Of a DNA stretch of 24,751 nucleotides, positions 14,694 to 20,664 are shown piece by piece. The notes under the pieces are model-generated. The model ran no database searches. It saw only the letters and a list, made by a program, of their open reading frames with translations, and was not told the DNA's origin. Within the stretch, counting starts at the first letter, position 1; the number at the start of each line of letters is the position of its first letter. Made by a program: the position numbers and the translations under genes. The stretch is from a virus, in IMG/VR virus record IMGVR_UViG_3300036980_000573, positions 1 to 24,751 of that record; one strand, 5' to 3'.

Positions 14694-15235
14694 TTCACCA
14701 CCTCAAAAGAAATTACCCAAACCCAAGGATTAGCCTCAAACTTCTCTTCTGGTTTTTTGTGGGTTTCATCCCATAGCGCAGCAAAATCTTCTGTTGCCGT
14801 GATTCCGTCATGCTCGTAACAATCAGGCGTATTAACTAACCAATTTTCCGCCTTGCATCCCTCGGCAATCGCATCCTCCTCACTAATTCCCGCCAAGCGC
14901 TCCACTTTTATCTCTTTAATCAGCAGGGTTAGGCGTGAGTGTTCTTGCTTCATGTGTTGGGCTGGTTTCCATTTCCTTGTCCTGTCCCATATTTCAGAAA
15001 AATATCTAATTCCGTTAGATTCAGCATAAAAGACCTCTTTGCAAAAAATCTTTTGTCCTGCTTGGTAGGGGCATCTAATAACATCAAAGCAACCATCTTT
15101 TCTTACAATCGCAAGTTTTCCATTGATAAATTCTTGCGTTTCTACTGGCTGTGGCTTAATCACCTCCCTGAACATCACTTTTGATCCGTTTAGAATGGAT
15201 TGTACTTCTTGTTCGTTAAATATTTTTCCTTTCAT
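14690..15235 (-). CDS. ASCH-domain (PUA-like) protein, copy 1
   Basis: A 181-residue protein of the phage ASCH type. Visible elements: NEQEVQSILNGSKVMFREVIKP at the N-terminus, CPYQAGQKIFCKEVF (about 55-69), KWKPAQHMKQEHSRLTLLI (about 88-106), VERLAGISEEDAIAEG and the terminal EANPWVWVISFEVV. ASCH domains share the PUA-like RNA-binding fold, and the small YqfB branch hydrolyses N4-acetylcytidine. Phage members are uncharacterised, so RNA or nucleoside handling is inferred. It has an AGGGA ribosome site eight or so bases upstream and a CTAGGGGG in its leader. A mosaic paralogue is at 24190-24711. Confidence 0.75.
   Translation of the reverse strand: MKGKIFNEQEVQSILNGSKVMFREVIKPQPVETQEFINGKLAIVRKDGCFDVIRCPYQAGQKIFCKEVFYAESNGIRYFSEIWDRTRKWKPAQHMKQEHSRLTLLIKEIKVERLAGISEEDAIAEGCKAENWLVNTPDCYEHDGITATEDFAALWDETHKKPEEKFEANPWVWVISFEVVK
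14700..14765 (-). repeat. 66-bp exact repeat shared with the other ASCH gene (3' block)
   Basis: Bases 14700-14765 are identical to 24200-24265. They encode the shared C-terminal THKKPEEKFEANPWVWVISF region. No silent change separates them, pointing to recent duplication or gene conversion. Confidence 0.9.
14910..14974 (-). repeat. 65-bp exact repeat shared with the other ASCH gene (middle block)
   Basis: Bases 14910-14974 are identical to 24437-24501 and encode the KWKPAQHMKQEHSRLTLLI core. The sequence between the two exact blocks differs strongly between the copies. Confidence 0.9.
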
Positions 15236-15379
15236 AATTCCCTAAATTAAATTAATACAGCCCCCTAGAAGAATTTACCACTACCAGCAATTGCCAATAG
15301 CTTACCTGCTTTCACAAAGAACTTTACAGGCACTCCAAAGATATGATTTATATGTTTTGTTGATTTAGAAGATTAAAGT

Positions 15380-15745
15380 TCAGGGTTTTCGTATTTCTAA
15401 AAAAAGTTCAGGGTTTTCATGAAAATTCCCAATTAATATTCTACTTTCCCATGTATAAAATCCATCCCTTCTATACGATTCCCTTATTTCTTCATCACTA
15501 GCTATTTGACATTTATAAATATCATCTTGATTATTCTCTATCAAAACAAACCTACCACCCCCATAAGTCCTGCCATTAAACAAACCATCAAAGCGGTTTA
15601 GGGGGTCTTTTTCGTCTTTAAGGAAAATTTTAGTCTTTGCCAGATAGGTCTCAGGGCATAAATTATCGCAATCAATGGTTTCAATATAATCCTTGCCAAG
15701 AGTGAAGCTTTTACCTTTCTCGCAATCCCATTGGTCTAATTCCAA
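15380..15745 (-). CDS. Unidentified protein whose 5' end appears broken
   Basis: From TTG 15745 the frame gives 121 residues, with TYGGGRFVLIEN (about 60-71) and ESRILIGNFHENPELFLEI at the end. The frame stays open upstream through 19 more codons that look like protein (EIKLRLAEYKDKDFVGF) but offers no ATG, GTG or TTG. An ATG with GAGG just before it sits at 15798, in the wrong frame by one base. One missing base between that ATG and the body would explain this, giving a protein near 139 residues. Either a frameshift mutation, a sequence error, or use of TTG. Function unknown. Confidence 0.5.
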   Translation of the reverse strand: MELDQWDCEKGKSFTLGKDYIETIDCDNLCPETYLAKTKIFLKDEKDPLNRFDGLFNGRTYGGGRFVLIENNQDDIYKCQIASDEEIRESYRRDGFYTWESRILIGNFHENPELFLEIRKP

Positions 15746-15814
15746 AAACCCTACAAAGTCTTTGTCTTTGTATTCTGCTAATCTTAATTTGATTTCATAA
15801 CCTCATTAAATTTA

Positions 15815-15921
15815 CATTATTATAAAACACCCGCAGCCAAGTAAGTTTGTACTTCTCTTTTTTAAAAGACTGCGGATGTTCCCCCTAGAGTAAATAATAC
15901 CACTTCTTTAACTAGGGGGTG
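15815..15921 (-). ncRNA. Candidate structured small RNA or attenuating leader
   Basis: Starting about seven bases after a promoter -10 box, the - strand RNA can fold into two domains. Domain 1 is CCCCCUAG (15919-15912) with CUAGGGGG (15888-15881), loop 23 nt. Domain 2 is closed by ACAUCCGCAG (15879-15870) with CUGCGGGUGU (15836-15827), ten pairs with one U-G. Inside are UCUUU/AAAGA and AAGUA/UACUU hairpins, making a three-way junction. UUUUAU follows. The wobble pair exists only in the - strand RNA; on + it is a C-A mismatch. It lies between genes and is not coding in any frame of note. Folding was done by eye. Confidence 0.45.
15820..15879 (-). terminator. GC-rich helix plus short U-run, possible terminator
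   Basis: The 10-bp helix closing the three-way junction is followed on the - strand by UUUUAUAAUAAU. The helix is GC-rich, but the U-run is short and the enclosed loop is large (33 nt), so efficiency is uncertain. If it works, transcripts from the promoter at 15928-15955 would end after about 100 nt. Confidence 0.35.
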
Positions 15922-15927
15922 AAAACT

Positions 15928-15959
15928 ATTATCAAGGTTAATTCTTATTAGTCAATAGA
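15928..15959 (-). promoter_or_regulatory. Sigma70-type promoter A with duplicated 20-bp block
   Basis: Leftward reading gives TTGACT (15955-15950), a 16-bp spacer and GATAAT (15933-15928). Each box is one base off consensus. The -35 side lies in AATTCTTATTAGTCAATAGA (15940-15959), identical to 22078-22097 at the other early promoter. It contains a TATT-N4-AATA dyad that may bind a regulator. Confidence 0.6.
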
Positions 15960-16011
15960 CAAAATGCAAATAAATGAAAATAAATTACTTGACATGATTT
16001 AACTTAGAGTT

Positions 16012-16545
16012 TCAAGCCTTAAAGAAATCTTTTATTTCTTCCAAAATAACATTCTCAAAGAAGATTGTGTTGTTAGTAATATACGCACTAAACCCACTTT
16101 CTTGTAAATCTTCAATCTCTTTTAACTGACTCTCAAAGTGTTTTTCATCTCCAACAATTCCTGACTTACTAGCAATCCTTTTAAATTCCACAAAAATAAC
16201 TTTATTCTGTTTGCCTTTTGAAACAATAATCATTGCATCACAAAAGTTACTATAAGTGCCTTCTTGGAATTTTCTAATCCTTCCCCAATCTGTAAGTTTG
16301 CCTCCGTTATCAATCTGGATAAACTTGACCTTACAGTCCTTTTTTAGTGTTGAAGCATAGTTCTTTACCATTCTTACACAAGCCTGTTGAATTTGGGTTT
16401 CTTTTAGCCCTTTATGTCTAAGTTTAGATAATCCCAATGGGGTTAAAGCTCCTGATTTTGAACATTTCTCAACCGCTGCAATATCTTTGTTTTGCAATAG
16501 AGCTTTATAGCCTTTTATTGTTAGGTCTAAGTATTTATCTATCAT
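16012..16545 (-). CDS. VRR-NUC / PD-(D/E)XK nuclease
   Basis: A 177-residue protein with the VRR-NUC order of motifs: Glu49 in KETQIQQACVRMV, FIQIDNGGK (75-83), GTYSNFCDAMIIV with Asp103, VEFKR with Glu120 and Lys122, then Gln140 in HFESQLKEIEDLQESGF and a final AYITNN strand. VRR-NUC enzymes cut branched or flapped DNA (for example FAN1 and phage junction nucleases). The N-terminal 45 residues are an added helical part. It is the last gene of the recombination operon and overlaps the preceding gene by one base. A role in processing replication or recombination intermediates is likely. Confidence 0.75.
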   Translation of the reverse strand: MIDKYLDLTIKGYKALLQNKDIAAVEKCSKSGALTPLGLSKLRHKGLKETQIQQACVRMVKNYASTLKKDCKVKFIQIDNGGKLTDWGRIRKFQEGTYSNFCDAMIIVSKGKQNKVIFVEFKRIASKSGIVGDEKHFESQLKEIEDLQESGFSAYITNNTIFFENVILEEIKDFFKA

Positions 16546-16898
16546 TATTTATTAATCCTAAAATTATACCCCTCACCATCCACAAACTCAATCACGAAAG
16601 TTTCAGGATACCTTAAATAGTTTGCAAAAGAGAAAAGCGTTCTTTTCTTAAAAGCTTTATCATTAAGCCCCATCTCTAACTGCATATCATAATAATCAAA
16701 CAATTGCTTTTGAGTTGCTTTGTATCTTAAGGCAGTAACCATTCTATCTAAGTTGAAATAATAATCTCCAACCTCAATTGTTCCACCAATATCGTCAGCA
16801 ATCCAACGCCAATCAGCATCTTTGTCGAAGTATTTTTTAACAAACTTCTTAGCAAGATCATTGCAGGCTTGTTCGTAAGCTATAATTTCTTTAATCAT
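16545..16898 (-). CDS. Conserved-type phage hypothetical protein (117 aa)
   Basis: A soluble, acidic-to-neutral protein. The centre reads WRWIADDIGGTIEVGDYYFNL (about 31-51, abbreviated here as WRWIADDIGG and DYYFNLDRMV) followed by a helical segment with QLFDYYDMQLEMG. The 'W-x-x-D-x-I-G-G ... D-Y-F-F-N' pattern recurs in phage early-region proteins that I cannot tie to a function. It overlaps genes on both sides by 1 and 8 nt. Between a short helical protein and the VRR-NUC gene, it may assist DNA metabolism, but this is only from context. Confidence 0.6.
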   Translation of the reverse strand: MIKEIIAYEQACNDLAKKFVKKYFDKDADWRWIADDIGGTIEVGDYYFNLDRMVTALRYKATQKQLFDYYDMQLEMGLNDKAFKKRTLFSFANYLRYPETFVIEFVDGEGYNFRINK

Positions 16899-17166
16899 TT
16901 TTCTTCCTCTTTAATTTTTCTTCAAGCATCGATCCAGCTATTTGGTAAGATATTGTAATATCTCTAATTATCTTATCAGGTTTTAAATCAAAATCCTGTC
17001 TTGAAATTATAGCCTGCATAACCCTCATAGCACAATCATCAACATACTTCTCACAAAGCATATCAAAGCCAAATTCGTTTTCATGGAGCTTTTTGTCTCC
17101 GAGTTGGTTTCTAAGTTGATATATTTCATCATTTTTAATTTTAATAGTTCTTTTAAGTTCTTTCAT
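16891..17166 (-). CDS. Helical protein of unknown function (91 aa)
   Basis: Starts at ATG 17166 and overlaps the next gene by 8 nt. The first 27 residues form a charged heptad-like helix (IKIKNDEIYQLRNQLGDKK), suggesting a short coiled coil and oligomerisation. The rest is helical with two Cys (MLCEKYVDDCAMRVM) and a basic C-terminus (EEKLKRKKND). No catalytic or DNA-binding motif was recognised. Reality rests on operon spacing and composition. Confidence 0.55.
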   Translation of the reverse strand: MKELKRTIKIKNDEIYQLRNQLGDKKLHENEFGFDMLCEKYVDDCAMRVMQAIISRQDFDLKPDKIIRDITISYQIAGSMLEEKLKRKKND

Positions 17167-17195
17167 ATTAATTTTCTTTTTCTTTTTTTGGCAAT

Positions 17196-17474
17196 TTAAG
17201 AAAGGCAGATAGTTGATTTTATTAAGTTGTTGTAAATTTCCTTTATCTTTTCCTTTCTTTTCCTTTCTTTTTCCTTTTTCTCCGCAGGGGTATTAATCCC
17301 ATCAAACTCAAATAAATAAACCCTCTTATCTTCAAAGTCATGCTCTTCACGATTAACGCATTCGGGAAGGCTAGGGAAGTATCTAGCATTGCCATTGTTA
17401 AACCTTAAACTATGCAATACTTTCTTACCGCATCTCTGGCATGTTTTGAAGAGGGTTTGTTTTATCTTAGGCAT
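17196..17474 (-). CDS. Putative zinc-binding protein with basic helix (92 aa)
   Basis: The N-terminus holds CQRCGKK (Cys12, Cys15) and a later C-V-N-R-E-E-H (Cys39, His45), a possible zinc ribbon. Residues about 63-79 are a run of Lys, Glu and Arg (AEKKEKERKRKEKIKEI) encoded by a tandem 10-bp purine-rich repeat. It overlaps the GNAT gene by 8 nt. A nucleic-acid-binding protein is plausible. The repeat could be slippage-prone, so length may vary between relatives. Confidence 0.55.
   Translation of the reverse strand: MPKIKQTLFKTCQRCGKKVLHSLRFNNGNARYFPSLPECVNREEHDFEDKRVYLFEFDGINTPAEKKEKERKRKEKIKEIYNNLIKSTICLS
17251..17270. repeat. Tandem 10-bp repeat TCCTTTCTTT
   Basis: TCCTTTCTTT occurs twice exactly (17251-17260, 17261-17270) inside a wider pyrimidine-rich tract (about 17238-17281). 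It encodes the Lys/Glu/Arg run of the overlying - strand gene. Confidence 0.8.
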
Positions 17475-17835
17475 TCATACTCCTCATTGCATTCTTATTA
17501 AATTTCTTAATCTCACTCATTAAATCCTGAGCCAAAACATAGCCAAAGGTATCATCAAAAGTAGCAATCTTAATAAAAGCATTCTTCTCAAGCAGCTTAA
17601 TTGAAGCTTCATTATCTTGCTTTACCACCGCAATTAGTCTTGGTATCTCCAACCTAAAGCATTTCTTAAGATACTTAGGCAACTCAATTGACATTATCCC
17701 CTGATTCCAATATTCTTCAATTAGAGAATATTCTAGGTGGGGTAAGCCGTTTCTTTGATGTTTTACAAGTCTAATATAGCCAATTACTTTCTTGCCTATT
17801 CTTAGCTCGTTTAAATTAAATATTCTTGGCTGCAT
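17467..17835 (-). CDS. GNAT-family N-acetyltransferase
   Basis: A 122-residue protein with the C-terminal part of a GNAT fold: VIGYIRLVKH (17-26), LEYSLIEEYWNQGIMSIELPKYL (34-56, the substrate strand and acetyl-CoA loop region) and AVVKQDNEASIKLLEKNAF (69-87), ending in a YVL strand. The usual Q/R-x-x-G-x-G/A loop is degenerate here (N-Q-G-I-M-S). It lacks a long N-terminal part, near the lower size limit. GNATs acetylate amines on proteins or small molecules. In a phage early operon it could modify a host protein; the substrate cannot be inferred. Overlaps both neighbours by 1 and 8 nt. Confidence 0.75.
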   Translation of the reverse strand: MQPRIFNLNELRIGKKVIGYIRLVKHQRNGLPHLEYSLIEEYWNQGIMSIELPKYLKKCFRLEIPRLIAVVKQDNEASIKLLEKNAFIKIATFDDTFGYVLAQDLMSEIKKFNKNAMRSMNA

Positions 17836-18029
17836 TATTGATTAACATTAGCGCAAATTAATTGCCAGTTATTATTACTGGTTCTAAAATCAAATTTCTT
17901 TCTGGGTTCAATTATAAATTTATTACTGCCTTCTATTCCCCATTGAACATTGCCTGTGAAAAATTCAGCAATAATTATTCGGTTGTATTCTGGGTCTCTC
18001 CATTTTTGAACTATGTTTTTATTGGTCAT
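17835..18029 (-). CDS. Small unidentified protein (64 aa)
   Basis: Starts at ATG 18029 and shares one base with the GNAT start. It is a beta-rich sequence with NRIIIAEFFTGNVQWGIEG and RKKFDFRTSNNNWQLICANV. No signal peptide, membrane segment or Cys cluster. It sits 56 bases after the SSB stop; the gap holds no clear promoter. Function unknown. Confidence 0.5.
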   Translation of the reverse strand: MTNKNIVQKWRDPEYNRIIIAEFFTGNVQWGIEGSNKFIIEPRKKFDFRTSNNNWQLICANVNQ

Positions 18030-18085
18030 ATTTATTATTTAAAAGTTACCTTCAAGACTTGTTACGAATCCTTTAGGTTGTTAGG

Positions 18086-18505
18086 CTAAAAAGGAATTTC
18101 GTCTGATTCTTCCTCAACTTGCGGTTGAAAACCATTTACCTTGTCCTGTACATGCTTAGAAACTCCTTCTTCTCTATCCTTACCTTTTATAATATCAATG
18201 CCATTAGCTAAAATCTTAGTAGCAATCTTTTCTTCGCCTGTAGTTTTATCAGTATATTTTTCATACTTAATCTCACCTTCAACGAAAATTTTAGAACCTT
18301 TTTCTAAGTACTGGCAAAGTTTTGCAATATTGCCAAAGCAACTGATGTTATGCCAAGCTGTCTCTTCTTTCTTATCCCCATTTTGATCTTTCCATTTCTT
18401 ACTTGTTGCAAGGGAAAAATTGGCATAGTCTTTGCCGTTTTGTGTTTGACCTGATTTAGGATCTTGACCTAGAGATCCCACTAAAAATACACGATTTACT
18501 GACAT
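18086..18505 (-). CDS. ssb: Single-stranded DNA-binding protein
   Basis: A 139-residue SSB. The OB-fold starts VNRVFLVGSLGQDP (3-16), continues with YANFSLATSKKWKD, ETAWHNISCFGNIAKLC and YLEKGSKIFVEGEIKYEKYT, and ends before residue 110. A short linker leads to the acidic tail EEESDEIPF, close to the DDIPF end that recruits partner enzymes in bacterial SSBs. It is the expected partner of the Sak4-like ATPase and nucleases of this operon. The start ATG 18505 directly abuts the preceding gene. Confidence 0.92.
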   Translation of the reverse strand: MSVNRVFLVGSLGQDPKSGQTQNGKDYANFSLATSKKWKDQNGDKKEETAWHNISCFGNIAKLCQYLEKGSKIFVEGEIKYEKYTDKTTGEEKIATKILANGIDIIKGKDREEGVSKHVQDKVNGFQPQVEEESDEIPF

Positions 18506-18757
18506 TTATTCTCCTTTGTTTATTGTAATATTATTATTCTCATTATTATCAGTAATTATGCCTTTTGAGCGTAATTCTGACATAACTAATTTTTCATTCC
18601 AAAAAAGATCTTTTGTTGAAACTTCTATATTGTAATGACTTTTTATGTATTGCGCTTGTTGATATGAAATTATTAATCCAATTCCACCAAAAAATAGTCC
18701 GAATACTAACATTAGTATTGATACTGGGAAAAACAGGTGTTCTAATATATCTCTCAT
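18506..18757 (-). CDS. Small membrane protein of the early operon (83 aa)
   Basis: Residues about 8-32 form one long hydrophobic helix (FFPVSILMLVFGLFFGGIGL and on), followed by a soluble, Asn-rich C-terminal half with NENNNITINK. It abuts SSB with no gap, and its TAA-ending tail supplies the SSB ribosome site (AAAGGAG). A membrane protein inside a recombination operon is unexpected; superinfection exclusion or host-membrane targeting are possibilities without motif support. Confidence 0.6.
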   Translation of the reverse strand: MRDILEHLFFPVSILMLVFGLFFGGIGLIISYQQAQYIKSHYNIEVSTKDLFWNEKLVMSELRSKGIITDNNENNNITINKGE

Positions 18758-19099
18758 TTATTGCTCCTTATTATTATAATATTCCACCAACTCCTCTACA
18801 GTTTCTTGATAATTTTCAATAAAATTTCTCAAATCATCAGGAGTGTCAAAAAATACTCGAGAGAATCCCCTGCCGTCAGGAATAATTGTTGAGCAAGCAA
18901 AAGATTTAGCTTTTTCGAGAGTTTCCAATAATTCACCTTTGCATCTAGGAAGATCCTTAAGTATTTTTATAATTTTGTTTATATCTTCTGCAAATTCATC
19001 TTGATATATGAAAGGCATAAAGTCAGCACTATGCAATTTCCAATCATAGTAGTCTTTACCAGAAAAACATTTTTTAAGCGGAATTGTTTTATTTTTCAT
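18758..19099 (-). CDS. Unidentified acidic protein (113 aa)
   Basis: A soluble, largely helical protein with KCFSGKDYYDWKLHSADFM near the N-terminus, DINKIIKILKDLPRC in the middle and a Glu-rich C-terminus (YQETVEELVEYYNN). It abuts the next gene and overlaps the previous by four bases (ATGA). No family recognised. Confidence 0.55.
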   Translation of the reverse strand: MKNKTIPLKKCFSGKDYYDWKLHSADFMPFIYQDEFAEDINKIIKILKDLPRCKGELLETLEKAKSFACSTIIPDGRGFSRVFFDTPDDLRNFIENYQETVEELVEYYNNKEQ

Positions 19100-19395
19100 T
19101 TTATTAAAGATAGAATTGAATCAAAGCGGCTATCTACTTGGTCTTTTACAAATTTAGCAGCTTTTGAATATGTTTTAAAGACAAATTTTTCTTTGTCATC
19201 TTGTAAAAATTCTGGGTATAAATGAGCTTGATTGTAATCAACTTTATCATAAAAGTTTCTAAACCCATTATAAATAATTAAGTCTTCTTGCATAGTTACT
19301 GATTTAATAATAATTTTTTTTATCAACCAGTTTTCAGTATCTTGCGTCCGACACGCTAAATATAAATAATCACCAATCTTATATTTTACTTTCAT
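19096..19395 (-). CDS. Unidentified small beta-rich protein (99 aa)
   Basis: The N-terminal half is strands resembling a small barrel (VKYKIGDYLYLACR, WLIKKIIIKSV, EDLIIYNGF), in the manner of 'G-D-x-V/L' SH3-like or Tudor-like phage proteins. The C-terminal half is helical (KTYSKAAKFVKDQVDSRF). It overlaps the following gene by four bases. The barrel reading is from pattern only. Function unknown. Confidence 0.55.
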   Translation of the reverse strand: MKVKYKIGDYLYLACRTQDTENWLIKKIIIKSVTMQEDLIIYNGFRNFYDKVDYNQAHLYPEFLQDDKEKFVFKTYSKAAKFVKDQVDSRFDSILSLIK

Positions 19396-19405
19396 AAATT
19401 ATCTT

Positions 19406-19729
19406 TTAATTAAAATAATAATCTGGAAGGGTCAAACATCCTTGCAGAAAATCATAAACTTTTTGATTTCTTCCTTCGATACTAGAATAGCCGTAAAGAT
19501 TACATGAATCTCTGAATATTCTTCCATCATGAGGTACGCAAATTTCTCCTTCCATTATCGCTAGATCTGATTTATATTCTAAGTTTTCTGGTTCATTATC
19601 CAATAATAGCCTTAGTCCATCAGCCACTAACTCCATTCTTTCTTGATAATTAGAATCCCAATTACCCCTTAAATCTAGCATAAGGTGTCCAATCGCTGTT
19701 TTTAATTCTTCTGTGTTAAAATCTTTCAT
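19406..19729 (-). CDS. Unidentified acidic protein (107 aa)
   Basis: A helical, acidic protein: TEELKTAIGHLMLDLRGNW at the start, then ELVADGLRLLLDNEPEN, and a C-terminal part with CNLYGYSSIEGRN and CLTLPDYYF. Ten bases separate it from the next gene. It begins two bases after the stop of the open tail that follows the PD-(D/E)XK gene. No motif assigns a function. Confidence 0.55.
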   Translation of the reverse strand: MKDFNTEELKTAIGHLMLDLRGNWDSNYQERMELVADGLRLLLDNEPENLEYKSDLAIMEGEICVPHDGRIFRDSCNLYGYSSIEGRNQKVYDFLQGCLTLPDYYFN

Positions 19730-19731
19730 GA

Positions 19732-19815
19732 TTATTTACATTTAATTGTTTCTGAATAATTTTTTGCTATGGCAATCAATTGATCCAAAAGATCTGGCTT
19801 ACCAATTACGGATTT
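19732..19815 (-). other. In-frame open tail after the nuclease stop codon
   Basis: Following TAA 19818-19816, the same frame reads 27 codons to TAA 19734-19732, with a helical, coding-like sequence (KPDLLDQLIAIAKNYSETIK). No ATG, GTG or usable in-frame start lies in it. It may be a former C-terminus cut off by a nonsense change, a read-through extension, or a decayed small gene. Confidence 0.4.
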
Positions 19816-20427
19816 TTAACTTGCTCTTTCATTTACCCCCCATTTATTAATAAACATTTCTTTAGCCTCTTTATCATTCTCTAAGTAACTAAGAAAATCA
19901 CTTACCTTACTTTTAATCTCATCCTCAACCCCAGCGTGATTGTGATAATCCTCTCTCCACCAGTCTTTGCCGTCACTAATCAAATAAGAGAAATTAGGTA
20001 GTCCAGAGCAATAAAGATAAATCAAGTGCTGGCTTGAGTCTAAGAATTTACCAAGCTCGTAGTTTCCAGTAAATTTAATGTCGTAGATAGTATCGCGTTT
20101 AATGACATCCGTGCGTCCGTAAAGAAGGAACTCTTGGTTGCCAATTTTAAGCTCTTTCTTGACTGATTGCTGCCAGAGTCCACCTTTAACAATATCTCCA
20201 ATTTCAGTCATTGGGCTAACAAGCGGTAATACTTTATCTAGCGAACAATATCCGAAAACTTCATTCTCAAAATCAATTCCCCTCTGCATAGCCTCGTTAG
20301 GCTCAAACTTCTCTCTACTCAAAGTCTTCAAGAAGTCAGCCCTACTATCAGCAGGGCTTTTCCATTCGTCTTGAATGTAGTAGGCGTATGAATTAATTAA
20401 GCTAGGAGTTATAAGATATTTAGTCAT
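19816..20427 (-). CDS. RecB-like PD-(D/E)XK nuclease
   Basis: A 203-residue protein with the RecB/Cas4-type nuclease pattern: SLINSYAYYI near the N-terminus, AMQRGIDFENEVFGY (46-60), GRTDVIKRDTIYDIKF (104-119) giving Asp107, Asp116 and Lys118, and SSQHLIYLY with Gln133. It would act as a DNA exonuclease, the usual partner of a single-strand annealing protein two genes upstream. No iron-sulfur cysteine set was seen. Oddly, the frame stays open for 27 protein-like codons after its TAA (19815-19732). It overlaps the preceding gene by four bases. Confidence 0.75.
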   Translation of the reverse strand: MTKYLITPSLINSYAYYIQDEWKSPADSRADFLKTLSREKFEPNEAMQRGIDFENEVFGYCSLDKVLPLVSPMTEIGDIVKGGLWQQSVKKELKIGNQEFLLYGRTDVIKRDTIYDIKFTGNYELGKFLDSSQHLIYLYCSGLPNFSYLISDGKDWWREDYHNHAGVEDEIKSKVSDFLSYLENDKEAKEMFINKWGVNERAS

Positions 20428-20663
20428 AGTGCTATTCCTAGTAAAATTATTCCATCAATATCCTTGATTCTCTCATCTGTTGGATTGGTGATATCAACCG
20501 CATTGACAAGTTCCTCATTTAATTCGTTGGTTATCTCGTCATCATCTGAACCAAGAAATTTATTATTTGCAGTTAAATAATAATCAAATTTATCAGAAGT
20601 TAAATTATCGAATAAATGTATTGAACTGCCTTCATCGGAGCTAAGAATAACTATTAATTTCAT
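20424..20663 (-). CDS. Unidentified acidic protein (79 aa)
   Basis: Start chosen at ATG 20663, one base after the Sak4-like stop. The longer in-frame form would overlap that gene by 89 nt and adds an artefactual Arg/Leu-rich N-terminus. The protein opens with a strand (MKLIVILSSDEGSSIHLF) and continues strongly acidic (SDDDEITNELNEELVNAVD), ending DGIILLGIAL. High Asp/Glu and beta-alpha alternation recall DNA-mimic or SSB-like modulators, but nothing specific is recognised. Between ATPase and nuclease in the recombination set. Confidence 0.6.
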   Translation of the reverse strand: MKLIVILSSDEGSSIHLFDNLTSDKFDYYLTANNKFLGSDDDEITNELNEELVNAVDITNPTDERIKDIDGIILLGIAL

Positions 20664-20664
20664 A

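Noticed and set aside
15265-15333. 22-codon GTG frame (- strand) in the 144-bp gap before ASCH copy 1
   Set aside because: The peptide looks coding-like, but the start is GTG with GGA directly against it and no ATG; too weak to call.
15989-15994. Perfect TTGACA on the + strand
   Set aside because: No -10 box at a suitable distance and it would point into - strand genes.
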